Position numbers and translations under genes: made by a program
Assembly: GCF_003863965.1 (NCBI RefSeq)
Contig: NZ_RRCN01000001.1
Span: 5,728,278-5,792,277 of the forward strand
DNA from: Paenibacillus oralis
Lineage (GTDB): Bacteria; Bacillota; Bacilli; Paenibacillales; Paenibacillaceae
Length of the DNA stretch: 64,000 bases
Reading direction: 5' to 3'
In this document: in pieces, positions 16,537 to 25,384 of the stretch
Numbering within the stretch: position 1 is the stretch's first letter
Layout: each line of letters starts with the position of its first letter
Notes under the pieces: model-generated
What the model saw: only the letters and a program-made list of their open reading frames with translations
Database searches by the model: none
Told to the model about the DNA's origin: nothing

Positions 16537-17859
16537 TTATCTCGATTCGTTCGTTTCTTCATGGACGTTAGGCTTTTGAACCGCAAAAGGAGCGAGCTGA
16601 TACCCGTATTTCGCAAAATCCGCCTGGTTTACGTTCACATGGTAAATCATGTCTGCTTCATCCATTTGCTGATTCACTACATCGCCGATCCGGTACAAAA
16701 CGGAGGCGAGATCGCCCCGCTCCGCCGGAATCCGAAACGATTTGGTTCCGCCGGACAAACTGCGCTGCAACGCTTCGCGGATCGCGGTGAGGTCCCGTTC
16801 ATCGTAAGCGCTGATCTTTAAATACCCTTCACCGGAGGGCAGCATTTGCAAGCCTTCGGGCAGGCAAAGATCGATTTTGTTGAAAAGAACGATTTGAGGT
16901 TTCCCCCCAGCCCCCAGCTCATTTAAAATCCGCCCTACGACTTCCATTTGCTCCTGGCGCATCGGCGACGACGCATCGACGACGTGAAGGATCAAATCCG
17001 CCTCGTTCACTTCCTCCAGCGTCGCGCGGAAAGCGGCCACCAAATCATGCGGCAGGTTTTGGATGAATCCGACCGTATCGGTCAGCACCACATCTTTACC
17101 GCCGGGCAGCGGCAACAGCCGCGTCGTCGGGTCAAGCGTGGCGAACAACTGATTCTCCACATACACGTCCGCGTTCGTAAGCTGCTTAAGCAGCGTGGAC
17201 TTGCCGGCGTTCGTATACCCCACCAGCGCTACCTGCACGACCCCGGTCTCCTTGCGGCGGGCCCGATGCAGCCGGCGGTGCCGCGTCACCTCTTCCAGCT
17301 GGTGCTTCAGCTCGCCGATGCGGCGCCGGATATGGCGGCGGTCCATCTCCAGCTTGCTTTCCCCCGGCCCCCGCGTGCCGATGCCGCCGCCGAGCCGGGA
17401 CAGGTTTCTGCCGTGACCGGTCAACCGCGGCAGCAGATAGGTCAGCTGCGCCAGCTCCACCTGAATGATCCCTTCCCGCGTTTTCGCCCGCTGGGCAAAA
17501 ATATCGAGGATCAGCTGCGTACGGTCGATAATTTTGGCGTCCAGCATCTCCTCCAGATTACGCACCTGCGCCCCGGACAGCTCCTGGTCGAAGATCGCCG
17601 TATTCGCTCCCAGGCGGTCCATAAGCTCCCTTAGCTCCAGTACCTTGCCTTTGCCGATAAACCAGCGGGGATCCGGTTTGTCGCGGTTTTGCACCACCGT
17701 CTCCGCCACCTCCACGCCCGCCGTCTCCGCCAGCCGGACCAATTCATCCAGGGAATAGGATGGATCGATCCCGGTTTGCTTCGTTTCCGGGGTAATCAAG
17801 CTGACGAGAACGGCGATATCCTGAATTTTGTCGTTGGTCTCGTGTAACGATTTGGCCAT
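16537..17859 (-). CDS. hflX: GTPase HflX (ribosome-associated)
   Basis: From the ATG at 17859 the product has 440 residues. It has the HflX N-terminal domain (about 1-190), a coiled linker with the Gly-rich LGGGIGTRGPGESKLE stretch, and a TRAFAC GTPase domain with Walker A GYTNAGKST (214-222), DTVGF and NKID. HflX binds 50S subunits and rescues or splits stalled or hibernating ribosomes. The chosen start has AAGGAG 9 nt upstream; the longer frame to 18057 overlaps spoVK out of phase and is unlikely. It is 27 nt after spoVK and 20 nt before ynbB, so one operon. Confidence 0.94.
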   Translation of the reverse strand: MAKSLHETNDKIQDIAVLVSLITPETKQTGIDPSYSLDELVRLAETAGVEVAETVVQNRDKPDPRWFIGKGKVLELRELMDRLGANTAIFDQELSGAQVRNLEEMLDAKIIDRTQLILDIFAQRAKTREGIIQVELAQLTYLLPRLTGHGRNLSRLGGGIGTRGPGESKLEMDRRHIRRRIGELKHQLEEVTRHRRLHRARRKETGVVQVALVGYTNAGKSTLLKQLTNADVYVENQLFATLDPTTRLLPLPGGKDVVLTDTVGFIQNLPHDLVAAFRATLEEVNEADLILHVVDASSPMRQEQMEVVGRILNELGAGGKPQIVLFNKIDLCLPEGLQMLPSGEGYLKISAYDERDLTAIREALQRSLSGGTKSFRIPAERGDLASVLYRIGDVVNQQMDEADMIYHVNVNQADFAKYGYQLAPFAVQKPNVHEETNESR

Positions 17860-17885
17860 AAACCACTGCTCCTTATATAAACCGG

Positions 17886-18869
17886 TTATCCCTTCTTCTC
17901 CAGCTTCAGATCCTCCGTCCGCAGCGTCATCAGCTCCAATTTCCCTGGAGAGCCGCCGCCGTATTGGTTCAGCAGCCGGACGGCCTGCTGGCGGATCGAA
18001 CGTTCGATCACGTTGCGGACGTAGCGGGCGTTGCTGAACAGATGCTCGCTTTCGCATTTTTCCTTAAGCAAATGCTGCTTTAATTTGAGTATCGCCTGCG
18101 GCATCAGGATGTAATCGCGTTCCTTGGCCATCGCTTCGGCGATCTGAATCAGCTGGTCGATCGTATAGTCCGGAAAATCCATCTGGATCGGAAACCGGGA
18201 CGGCAGCCCCGGGTTCGTCGACAGAAAAAAATCCATTTCATCGGAATAGCCGGCCAAAATGAGAATGAACTGGTTTTTCTGATCCTCCATCGCTTTGACC
18301 AGCGTATCGATCGCTTCCTTGCCGAAGTCTTTCTCCCCGCCCCGCGCCAGGCTGTAGGCTTCGTCGATGAACAAAATGCCACCCAGCGCTTTTTTGACCA
18401 AATCTCGTGTTTTTTGCGCTGTATGGCCGATGTATTCGCCGACCAGGTCGGCCCGCTCCACTTCGATCAAATGCCCTTTGCTAAGCACGCCCATCCGTTG
18501 AAACATCTTGGCGACGATGCGCGCCACCGTCGTTTTGCCGGTGCCCGGATTGCCTTTGAAAACCATATGGTAAACCTGCGGCCCCGACAGCAGGCCCGCT
18601 TCCGAGCGCATGGAAGCGATCTGCAAAAACGCGAAAATTTCGTACATGAAATCTTTGATATGATCCAAACCGATCAGGTGATCCAATTCCTTCTGAATTT
18701 CCGCGAACAGCCCTTGCTGCGGCAAAGCTTTGGCGGAAAGGTTTGGTTCGCTTTCGGGAACGCTTTGCGAGACGACCGGCGGTTCGGCGCTGCGCAGAAT
18801 GACGTTGATTTGCCGGGATGGTCTCTCTTCGGGAGAGCCGCCGCTTCTGGCTACAACACGCCCAGACAT
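17886..18869 (-). CDS. spoVK: Stage V sporulation protein K, AAA+ ATPase
   Basis: The 327-residue AAA+ protein has Walker A GNPGTGKTT, Walker B GGILFIDEAYSLA, sensor-1 and arginine-finger regions, and the CbbX/SpoVK-type layout. A disordered N-terminus of about 60 residues precedes the ATPase. In B. subtilis SpoVK is needed for spore maturation; its client is not known. The start at 18869 (MSGRVVARS) has AGAGGTGAT 6 nt upstream, better than the ATG at 18899. It heads the hflX-ynbB-glnR-glnA cluster, as in Bacillus. Confidence 0.9.
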   Translation of the reverse strand: MSGRVVARSGGSPEERPSRQINVILRSAEPPVVSQSVPESEPNLSAKALPQQGLFAEIQKELDHLIGLDHIKDFMYEIFAFLQIASMRSEAGLLSGPQVYHMVFKGNPGTGKTTVARIVAKMFQRMGVLSKGHLIEVERADLVGEYIGHTAQKTRDLVKKALGGILFIDEAYSLARGGEKDFGKEAIDTLVKAMEDQKNQFILILAGYSDEMDFFLSTNPGLPSRFPIQMDFPDYTIDQLIQIAEAMAKERDYILMPQAILKLKQHLLKEKCESEHLFSNARYVRNVIERSIRQQAVRLLNQYGGGSPGKLELMTLRTEDLKLEKKG

Positions 18870-18892
18870 AGGGACATCACCTCTTTTAAAGG

Positions 18893-18990
18893 TAATCAAA
18901 AATTCGTCTCGGTGCTGAAAACCCGAATTTTTGATCTTAATTTAAAGGGGCAAGTTGAAAAAGGTAGTCTTTTTCAAAGCACACTTTTAA
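18893..18990. repeat. Degenerate GTTCAAAAAGTC-family repeat (two palindromes)
   Basis: Two nested inverted repeats occur here: TCAAAAATTCG...GAATTTTTGA enclosing CGGTGCTGAAAACCC, then TTGAAAAAG-GTAGT-CTTTTTCAA followed by GCACACTTTTA. The words GGTGCTGAAAACC and the TTGAAC-like/GCACACTTT tails match the elements at 35358-35666, so it is probably an old copy of the same family. It lies upstream of spoVK. Confidence 0.5.
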
Positions 18991-19027
18991 ATGTATTCTC
19001 TCTCCCTGTCCGTTATTAGAAGTTTTG

Positions 19028-19708
19028 TCACCCTCGGCCAAAAGCAAGCGCCAGCTGATCCATTTTCCATTTCGTATAGGCCAAAATCTCCCGTACCGTG
19101 TTGGGAATCGGTTTGAGCACCGCGGATTTCTTTAAAGACAGCTTGGGATCGTGATATCCAAACGTCTCGGCGATTTCCAGCGCCCGGTTTCCGTGATACG
19201 TATGCGTAATAATAAGGGCGGAATCGTATCCATGCTCTTCCATGATCGCCTGGCTGAACTTCAGGTTTTCGAACGTGCTGGTCGCCTCGTTTTCAAGCAG
19301 TATTTTTTCCCGCGGGATGCCGCGGCGCTCCAAATAATTCGCCATGCCTTCCGCTTCCGTGTATTTGGAATCGGCCGTATCCTTGCCGCCCGTAAGTAAA
19401 AACAGCTTAAACTTCCCATCCTTAAAGTCCTGAATACTTTGCTCCAATCGCTCCTGCAGACCCGGGCTCGGTACGTCCCCCCACAGAGAGGCTCCCAGCA
19501 CGATGCCGACATCGGCCGGTTTGGAAAAACCCGCGCTCACGGCGGGATTTCGCTCGACGCTGCCGATCTGGGCCAGCACATAAAGCGCCCAGGCCAGCCC
19601 CAGCGCGATCAACACGAGCCCCCAGCGGATCAATTTTCGCCGAATTCCCCGTTGTTTCCGTACCGGTTGTCCAAAATTCAACGATGTTTTTTTCTTGGCA
19701 AAAAGCAT
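19028..19708 (-). CDS. YdcF/SanA-like membrane protein (DUF218)
   Basis: The 226-residue protein has a basic N-terminus, one transmembrane helix (about 29-47) and a DUF218 domain. Motifs are VGIVLGASLWGD, LTGGKDTADSKYTEAEGMANYL, ENEATSTFENLKFS and IITHTYHGNRA. The family includes SanA/YdcF proteins linked to envelope integrity, with unproven biochemistry. The start has GGAGGTTGAGAC in front. It is just downstream of the DUF402 gene. Confidence 0.82.
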   Translation of the reverse strand: MLFAKKKTSLNFGQPVRKQRGIRRKLIRWGLVLIALGLAWALYVLAQIGSVERNPAVSAGFSKPADVGIVLGASLWGDVPSPGLQERLEQSIQDFKDGKFKLFLLTGGKDTADSKYTEAEGMANYLERRGIPREKILLENEATSTFENLKFSQAIMEEHGYDSALIITHTYHGNRALEIAETFGYHDPKLSLKKSAVLKPIPNTVREILAYTKWKMDQLALAFGRG

Positions 19709-19733
19709 GTCTCAACCTCCAATCGGATGCGGC

Positions 19734-20273
19734 TTACGCGTTCATAAACCCGCTGCGGAAATGCTCAAGCGACAACTGAAAAAGCGGAAAGCGCTGTTTG
19801 TTAATGGCATGAAGCAGTTCATGGGCCGTTTCCGCAGCCAGATCATAATCTTTTACCGTAATAAGGCCACCCGTGAGCGCGTCGTCGAGTTCATCCTGAT
19901 CGAGCAAAAACACTTCTCCGGTCTTTAACACGACAATATCCAAGTACAAATCGTCAAACCAGGGCACGCCCTGATCCGTAATCCCCTGTGTTTTGCAAAT
20001 ATCGATATACCATTCCACGATTTCCCCTTGGTCATCGAACATCGCGGTGACGACGTAATGGGCCCCTTTCGGGTAATACTGCAGCCACGTAAACCCTTTG
20101 TCGGCAATACGGAACGTATGTCCTCCGTAGGTTTTCCACAGCGGATCGCGAAGATCTTGAATCGTGTACAACGTCACATATCCCGTGAAGACATCGTTCT
20201 GTATAAACTTGGACTTGAAGTGACGCTGGGTAATGCGGCGCCAGTTCGCGCGGTCTCCGAATTTTCGCTTCAT
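19734..20273 (-). CDS. DUF402 nucleoside tri-/diphosphate phosphatase (YgaC/NtdP-like)
   Basis: The 179-residue protein matches the DUF402 family. It has a conserved WLQYYPKGAHYVVTAMFDD strand, acidic metal ligands in EWYIDICKTQG and PWFDDLYLDIVVL, and EVFLLDQDELDDAL. Staphylococcal and Bacillus relatives hydrolyse nucleoside tri- and diphosphates using divalent metal. Length and motif order fit a complete enzyme. The start has AAAGGG at 10-nt spacing. The ydcF-like gene follows after 25 nt. Confidence 0.85.
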   Translation of the reverse strand: MKRKFGDRANWRRITQRHFKSKFIQNDVFTGYVTLYTIQDLRDPLWKTYGGHTFRIADKGFTWLQYYPKGAHYVVTAMFDDQGEIVEWYIDICKTQGITDQGVPWFDDLYLDIVVLKTGEVFLLDQDELDDALTGGLITVKDYDLAAETAHELLHAINKQRFPLFQLSLEHFRSGFMNA

Positions 20274-20355
20274 AAGATTATAGCCCTTTCACAACAATGT
20301 ACTATCACTTTACCATATTTGAAAAAGAGTCACAAAGCAGCCAGAACAAACGAGA

Positions 20356-20396
20356 AAAGACCCCCAGACGCTAAAATCGCTGCTCTGGGGGTCTTT
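20356..20396 (-). terminator. Terminator of ponA (possibly bidirectional)
   Basis: A perfect 13-bp stem AAAGACCCCCAGA / TCTGGGGGTCTTT has T-rich flanks on both strands. It lies about 73 nt beyond the ponA stop and upstream of the DUF402 gene. Confidence 0.85.
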
Positions 20397-20468
20397 GCCT
20401 TGCGGGTTGCTGGCCGGCAGGTTCGCGGGCCATATTAGATCAATCGGCGCTTACGGGAATTCGGCAGG

Positions 20469-23138
20469 TTAACCCCCCGTCCCCTGAACCGCTTCGTTCG
20501 CACCAACCGGAGCGTCCACGCCGTTCCCGGAATCGGTTTGACCGTTATTTCCATCGGCGGGAGGCGCGAGCGTATCCGCATCTCCTTCGCCGGAACCGCC
20601 GTCGTTAGGAACCACGGTTCCGGGAATCGTAACGCCGCCGTCTCCGTCTCCGTTCCCGCTTCCGTTTCCATGGTTGCCGTTACCGTTGCCATTGCCGTTA
20701 CCGTTCCCTTGGCCATTCCCATTGCCCTGGCCATTTCCGTTGCCGTTCCCCTGGCCGTCTCCCGAGCCATTCCAATTTCCGGACGGGAAACCTTGATTTC
20801 CGCTGCCGTCGTCAATTTGGTCATCACCGGTTTGTCCCTGGTTGCCGTCCCCGCCTACGCCCGGATCCGGCAGATCGTCCATCGGATCTTCGCCCGCTTC
20901 GATCAACACCTGGGCGTTGTTCGAAGGATCGCTTTCCGCGTCATTGACGGGGTCGTAAGCCGTAACATAGTAGATATAACCCGTTCCCGGGGTAATGCTG
21001 ATGTCTTCGGTTTCCGTGGCGCTGGAGTCCATAATATGGGTGAACTCCGTTTCCGATGCTTCCCGGCGGTAAATCCGGTAAACCGCACCTTGTTGTTCCA
21101 CGCCTTTCCAGCTAAGGGCTACTGTACCGGTATCCACGTTATAAGCCGCGCTGAGTTCGGACGGCGCCGCCGTCTGCGGTTCCTCTTGCTCCGGCGGCTG
21201 CAGGTTGGCCGGTACCGGGAAATCCTTGACCGGCACGCCGGCCAGCGCCTCTTTCATGACCGCGGCGAACAGCGCTGCGGTCTGGCCGCTGCTTCCGTTC
21301 AGCAGATGGTCTTTATCCGCATTGTCATAGCCCATCCAGATCGCGGCCGTCCATTCCGGAGTGTAGCCGACGAACCAGACGTCGCGGTTTTTGCTGCTTC
21401 TAAGGCCCGGAATGCCATGCTGCGTCGTCCCCGTTTTCCCGGCAACCGGACGGTCGATTTTCGCCCGCCGGCCCGTCCCTTCATTGACGACGTTTTCCAT
21501 CATTTCCGTCATATAGTAGGCCGTCTTTTCGCTGATGACCCTTTTTGGTTTCGGCGGGTTGTATTTATATTTCACTACCCCGTTATGGTCGACAATCTGT
21601 TTGATCGAATACGGAGGATTGTATTCTCCGCCGTTGGCAAACACACTGAACGCCCCCGCCATTTCGAGCGTGTTCGTCCCGTAGGTCAAACCGCCGAGCG
21701 CAATCGCCAGATTGCGGTCGTTTTTGTCCATCGTGATGCCCATTTCCTGCGCGTATTTCACTCCCGTGCCGGCTCCGACCTCATTCAGCAGCCAAACGGC
21801 CGGAATGTTCTCCGATTTCGTCAGCGCGGTCGTCAGGTTGATCGTGTTCGAATAGCCGTGCAGATTCGTCGGACAATAATCGCCGAAACACTGCTTATTG
21901 TTCGGGATCTGCGAATTGGGCGTAAATTTCCCCGATTCGAGCGCCGGCGCATAGGACACGATCGGCTTAAACGCCGACCCCGGCTGTCTGCGGCTGTTCA
22001 AACGGCTGTAGCCTTTGCGCTCGTAATCCCGGCCGCCAAGCAGGGCGACGAGGCTGCCGTTTTCATGGTTCATAATGACGATCGAGCCCTGAACCTGTTT
22101 ATCGTCCTTGCTTTTCTCGAAATAATCGTCGTTGGCAAACGCCTTCTCTACCGCTTTTTGCGCCTGGGCGTCCATCGTCGTGTAAATTTTGTAGCCGCCG
22201 CGGTTCAGCTCGTCTTCAGTGAGGCCGAACTTCTCCTCGGCTTCCTCGACCACATAGTCTTTAAAGGCGAGGTAGCTTTGGTTGCTGGCCGGAGGCTCGT
22301 AGTCGTAATCGACCGCCTTTGCTTCATCCCGCTGCTCGGCGGTGATGTATCCTTCCTGGTACATCAAGTCGAGCACGACGCCGCGACGCTCCTTGGACAG
22401 CTCCGGATTGGCGATCGGATTGTATTTGGACGGCCCCTTAGGAATGGCCGCGAGCGTCGCCATTTCCCATAGTTCCAGCTTGTTCAAGTCGCTTTCGCCA
22501 AAATATCGTTGGGATGCCGCTTTGATCCCGTAGGCGTTTTTCCCGAAGAAAATCCGGTTTAAATAAAGCGTTAAAATTTCTTCTTTCGTATTATGACGTT
22601 CTAGCGCCATCGCAATCGACATCTCCGTCGCTTTGCGGAAAAACGTTTTGTCCGCGCTCAGGAAAATGTTTTTGGCGAGCTGCTGCGTAATCGTACTGCC
22701 GCCTTCCACCAGAGAACGGGCCACGACATCTTTCACCGCCGCTCTGCCGATCGACCAAAGATCGACCCCGTTATGCTCGAAAAACCGCCGGTCTTCCGTG
22801 GCGACAAACGCTTTTTTGAGCATGTCCGGGAGTTCGTCATATTCGACGGGTTCGCTTTTGTCGATCGAAAGCTCCCCCATCAACGCGCCGTTACGGTCGT
22901 ACACCTTAGTCGTTTCGTAAACCGTCATCTTATCCCCGTTTTCCTTGAGGATCTTTTCGCCGCTGACCGTAATGTACATGTACCCCGCAATCGCGCAGAA
23001 AACCGCAAACGCGATCGTAAAAAACGAAGTCCACAGCAATTTTTTCACGGTGAGTCTTTTCTTTTTGCGCGCCTTCGGCGCTTTTCCTTTTTTCCCCGAT
23101 TTATTGCTTCGTTCCAGTCTTGGATTTTGGCTGGACAT
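20469..23138 (-). CDS. ponA: Class A penicillin-binding protein 1A with FN3 domain and Gly/Asn tail
   Basis: The 889-residue bifunctional wall synthase has a Lys-rich cytoplasmic N-terminus and one membrane anchor (about 35-55). The GT51 glycosyltransferase has EDRRFFEHNGVD and GGSTITQQLAKN. The transpeptidase has SxxK in PGSAFKP, SEN in TKSENIPA and KTG in AGKTGTT. A fibronectin type III domain follows, then a long linker of Gly-Asn repeats (about 795-850), which makes it longer than usual PBP1A. I start at MSSQNPRLERS (23138), preceded by AAGGGGGT; the upstream ATG at 23159 abuts its own GGAAGGA. It polymerises and crosslinks peptidoglycan outside the membrane. Confidence 0.93.
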   Translation of the reverse strand: MSSQNPRLERSNKSGKKGKAPKARKKKRLTVKKLLWTSFFTIAFAVFCAIAGYMYITVSGEKILKENGDKMTVYETTKVYDRNGALMGELSIDKSEPVEYDELPDMLKKAFVATEDRRFFEHNGVDLWSIGRAAVKDVVARSLVEGGSTITQQLAKNIFLSADKTFFRKATEMSIAMALERHNTKEEILTLYLNRIFFGKNAYGIKAASQRYFGESDLNKLELWEMATLAAIPKGPSKYNPIANPELSKERRGVVLDLMYQEGYITAEQRDEAKAVDYDYEPPASNQSYLAFKDYVVEEAEEKFGLTEDELNRGGYKIYTTMDAQAQKAVEKAFANDDYFEKSKDDKQVQGSIVIMNHENGSLVALLGGRDYERKGYSRLNSRRQPGSAFKPIVSYAPALESGKFTPNSQIPNNKQCFGDYCPTNLHGYSNTINLTTALTKSENIPAVWLLNEVGAGTGVKYAQEMGITMDKNDRNLAIALGGLTYGTNTLEMAGAFSVFANGGEYNPPYSIKQIVDHNGVVKYKYNPPKPKRVISEKTAYYMTEMMENVVNEGTGRRAKIDRPVAGKTGTTQHGIPGLRSSKNRDVWFVGYTPEWTAAIWMGYDNADKDHLLNGSSGQTAALFAAVMKEALAGVPVKDFPVPANLQPPEQEEPQTAAPSELSAAYNVDTGTVALSWKGVEQQGAVYRIYRREASETEFTHIMDSSATETEDISITPGTGYIYYVTAYDPVNDAESDPSNNAQVLIEAGEDPMDDLPDPGVGGDGNQGQTGDDQIDDGSGNQGFPSGNWNGSGDGQGNGNGNGQGNGNGQGNGNGNGNGNGNHGNGSGNGDGDGGVTIPGTVVPNDGGSGEGDADTLAPPADGNNGQTDSGNGVDAPVGANEAVQGTGG

Positions 23139-23194
23139 GGTTTCTCTGACCCCCTTCATTCCTTCCGTTAAAGGTTCGGCCCCCGCCCTCAAAC

Positions 23195-23212
23195 TCCGGC
23201 GCAAGCGCCGGA
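23195..23212. other. GC-rich hairpin upstream of ponA
   Basis: A perfect 8-bp stem TCCGGCGC / GCGCCGGA closes a 2-nt loop. No T-run follows. It may be a leader hairpin of ponA mRNA or part of the hfq terminator region. Confidence 0.35.
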
Positions 23213-23278
23213 ACGAGGCGTTTGAACCCGATTCTGGATGAATACGGCACGCCCAACAATGCCCGGAACGAAAAGAAC

Positions 23279-23293
23279 AACCTGGGTCAGGTT
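23279..23293 (-). terminator. Candidate terminator of hfq
   Basis: AACCTG / CAGGTT with a 3-nt loop is followed on the minus strand by TTGTTCTTTTCG, about 60 nt beyond the hfq stop. The stem is short. Confidence 0.4.
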
Positions 23294-23351
23294 GCTCTCT
23301 CCTTTTCCTATACCTTTAACGTATTGAAATCAAAAAAGTTTCACTATCGCT

Positions 23352-23591
23352 TCAGTCTTCGCTTTGCGTTTCCTGCATCAGCGATACGTTGCGCTGCGGT
23401 TGGAACGTGGAAATCGCGTGCTTGTACACCATTTGCTGGCGTCCGTCGCTGTCGATGACGATCGTGAAATTGTCAAAGGCTTTGATCGTTCCCCTGATCT
23501 GAAATCCATTCGTCAAAAATACCGTCACCGGTATGCTTTCTTTGCGAAGTTGGTTCAGAAATGTATCCTGGATATTAATGGTCTTGTTCAT
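23352..23591 (-). CDS. hfq: RNA chaperone Hfq
   Basis: The 79-residue Sm-like protein begins MNKTINIQDTFLNQLRKESI. It has the Sm1 motif TVFLTNGFQIRGTIKAFDNF and the Sm2 motif MVYKHAIST, with a short tail typical of Gram-positive Hfq. It forms hexameric rings that bind small RNAs and mRNAs. The start at 23591 has GGGGGT 6 nt upstream; the frame's earlier ATG adds 8 unlikely residues. The miaA-hfq order, with a 24-nt gap, is widely conserved. Confidence 0.95.
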   Translation of the reverse strand: MNKTINIQDTFLNQLRKESIPVTVFLTNGFQIRGTIKAFDNFTIVIDSDGRQQMVYKHAISTFQPQRNVSLMQETQSED

Positions 23592-23615
23592 AGCCGTACC
23601 CCCAATAGGAATCAA

Positions 23616-24590
23616 TTAGTGTTTTGAATTATATTCAAGATCAGCGGGAAACTTTCCTGCTATTATAGCATGGGCCGCCGCCAAAATCCCGGAAAAATTT
23701 TCGCCGCTCCCCGCATCGATCCAGGCGATCTCCTTCATGTGCCTGAACCAGGAGAGCTGCCTCTTGGCGAAACGCCGCGTATCCCTCTTTAGTTTCTCCA
23801 CGGCTTCCGGCAGCGGAACGCCGTCCTCCAGGTGTTCGGCGATTTCCTTGTAGCCAAGCCCCTGCATGGACACGAGTTCCCGGGAATACCCCTGACGAAG
23901 CAGGCGGCGCACCTCATCCACAAGACCAAGCCGCAGCATTTCGTCAATTCTCCGTTCAATACGGTTATAAAGCATTTGCCGGTCCATTGTCAAACCGATG
24001 ACGCACAAATCGTACGGGGACTCCTTCATTTGTTTCTCCAATTGCTCCGACAAGGTCGTTCCCGTCAGATGATGAATTTCCAAAGCGCGAATCACCCGCC
24101 GCATATCGTTCGGATGCAGACGGGCGGCGGATTTGGGGTCGATGGCCGCCAGCTTGGCGTGCAGCGCCTCCGCGCCGTGCTGTTCGGCGTAAGCCAGCTC
24201 CGCGGCGCGGAACGCCTCATCGGCCGCGGCTTCCGTAAATTGGAATTCATAGCAGACGGACTCGATATAAAGCCCCGTCCCCCCGACGATAAAAGGCAAA
24301 TGTCCGCGGCTTTCGATCTCCGGGATCAGCTTGCGGCACCACTCCTGAAATTGGGCGGCGGAAAAAGGCTCGTCCGGCTCCAGCACATCGATCAAATGAT
24401 GGGGGACGCCCTCCATCTCCGCCGGAATGATTTTGGCCGTGCCGATGTCCATGCCCCGGTACACCTGCATCGAATCGCCGGAAATCACTTCGCAGGAAAA
24501 CGCTTTGGCGATTTCGACGCTAAGCTTCGTTTTGCCGACCGCTGTCGGGCCGACGAGCACCAGCAGCCGCGGTTTCTTATTTATGGTCAA
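23616..24590 (-). CDS. miaA: tRNA dimethylallyltransferase
   Basis: The 324-residue enzyme adds a dimethylallyl group to A37 of tRNAs that read UNN codons. It has the P-loop GPTAVGKT (14-21), the DSMQVYRGMDIGTAK catalytic segment, VGGTGLY and QGLGYKEIAEHLE. Its start overlaps the upstream methyltransferase gene by 14 nt, indicating coupling. It belongs to the mutS-mutL-miaA-hfq series. Confidence 0.95.
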   Translation of the reverse strand: MTINKKPRLLVLVGPTAVGKTKLSVEIAKAFSCEVISGDSMQVYRGMDIGTAKIIPAEMEGVPHHLIDVLEPDEPFSAAQFQEWCRKLIPEIESRGHLPFIVGGTGLYIESVCYEFQFTEAAADEAFRAAELAYAEQHGAEALHAKLAAIDPKSAARLHPNDMRRVIRALEIHHLTGTTLSEQLEKQMKESPYDLCVIGLTMDRQMLYNRIERRIDEMLRLGLVDEVRRLLRQGYSRELVSMQGLGYKEIAEHLEDGVPLPEAVEKLKRDTRRFAKRQLSWFRHMKEIAWIDAGSGENFSGILAAAHAIIAGKFPADLEYNSKH

Positions 24591-25359
24591 GCGTGATCAC
24601 TCCGTAAGTTATTTTGGTATGGGCGCGGGCGCTCGCGTCAAAACCGAGCCGGGCAAATTCGCCGCTCTCTTTTTGCTCCTTCATGACGACCGTTTTCCGG
24701 GCGATCCGGCACGCTTCCTTCACCGCTTCCGGACTGAGGCGGCCCGCGTTGGCAAAGGTCCGCAGCGGCGAAATCGAGGAAGAATCCTCGATCGGATGCC
24801 GGAACATCGGATCGAAATAAACAATGTCCGCGCTTTTGTCGGGCATGCTCCGCAAAACCTCCAAATGGTTGGCGCGTTTCGTTTCGATGCGCCGCAATGC
24901 GGCGTCAAACTCCGGCTGCCCGGAGACATAGTGCTTTAGCCCCTCGTGCAGCAGCGCCCAAAGCGGAAACGAGTCCTCCAGCGCCAGCACCCGTCCCCCG
25001 GGACCGGCGGCGAGGGCGAACATGCTCGCGTCGGAGCCGAGGCCGGCCGTGCCGTCGATGATGAAGTCGCCGGGAGCGGCTCGGGCCGCCTCCAGCATGG
25101 CGTCGCTTTCGCCTCTAAGCAGCCGTTTCGCACGGACAAAACCCATGCTGGGATGGAACGTCAGCGGCTCCTGCCCGGACCGGTGGAGCCGGACACCCTG
25201 TTCCATGATGACCAGAATGTCGCCGTCCCCGTAGCGTTCGGCCAGCTTGGCCAGCGATGTCCGGCGGCGCGGGACACGGGTTGCCCCGGTCAGCACCGCC
25301 AGGTCTTGCGCTCGCTGAAGCACGGCGGGAGTTTCGCGGTCCCCCGTAGTAATTAACAT
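24577..25359 (-). CDS. RsmJ-like SAM-dependent methyltransferase
   Basis: The 260-residue protein has a Rossmann methyltransferase core with motif I DGTAGLGSDASMFA and motif IV YFDPMFRHP. Both are close to the RsmJ family, which makes m2G1516 in 16S rRNA of proteobacteria; in Bacillota the target is not established. The N-terminal 80 residues form an extra alpha/beta part. The ATG has GGAGGAA 7 nt upstream. It lies between mutL and miaA, overlapping miaA. Confidence 0.78.
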   Translation of the reverse strand: MLITTGDRETPAVLQRAQDLAVLTGATRVPRRRTSLAKLAERYGDGDILVIMEQGVRLHRSGQEPLTFHPSMGFVRAKRLLRGESDAMLEAARAAPGDFIIDGTAGLGSDASMFALAAGPGGRVLALEDSFPLWALLHEGLKHYVSGQPEFDAALRRIETKRANHLEVLRSMPDKSADIVYFDPMFRHPIEDSSSISPLRTFANAGRLSPEAVKEACRIARKTVVMKEQKESGEFARLGFDASARAHTKITYGVITLDHK

Positions 25360-25384
25360 GATGAAATTCCTCCGTTCACGCCGC

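Noticed and set aside
20538..22472. Long plus-strand frame of 644 codons opposite ponA
   Set aside because: It is an antisense shadow caused by codon bias of ponA; no ribosome site or family motif.
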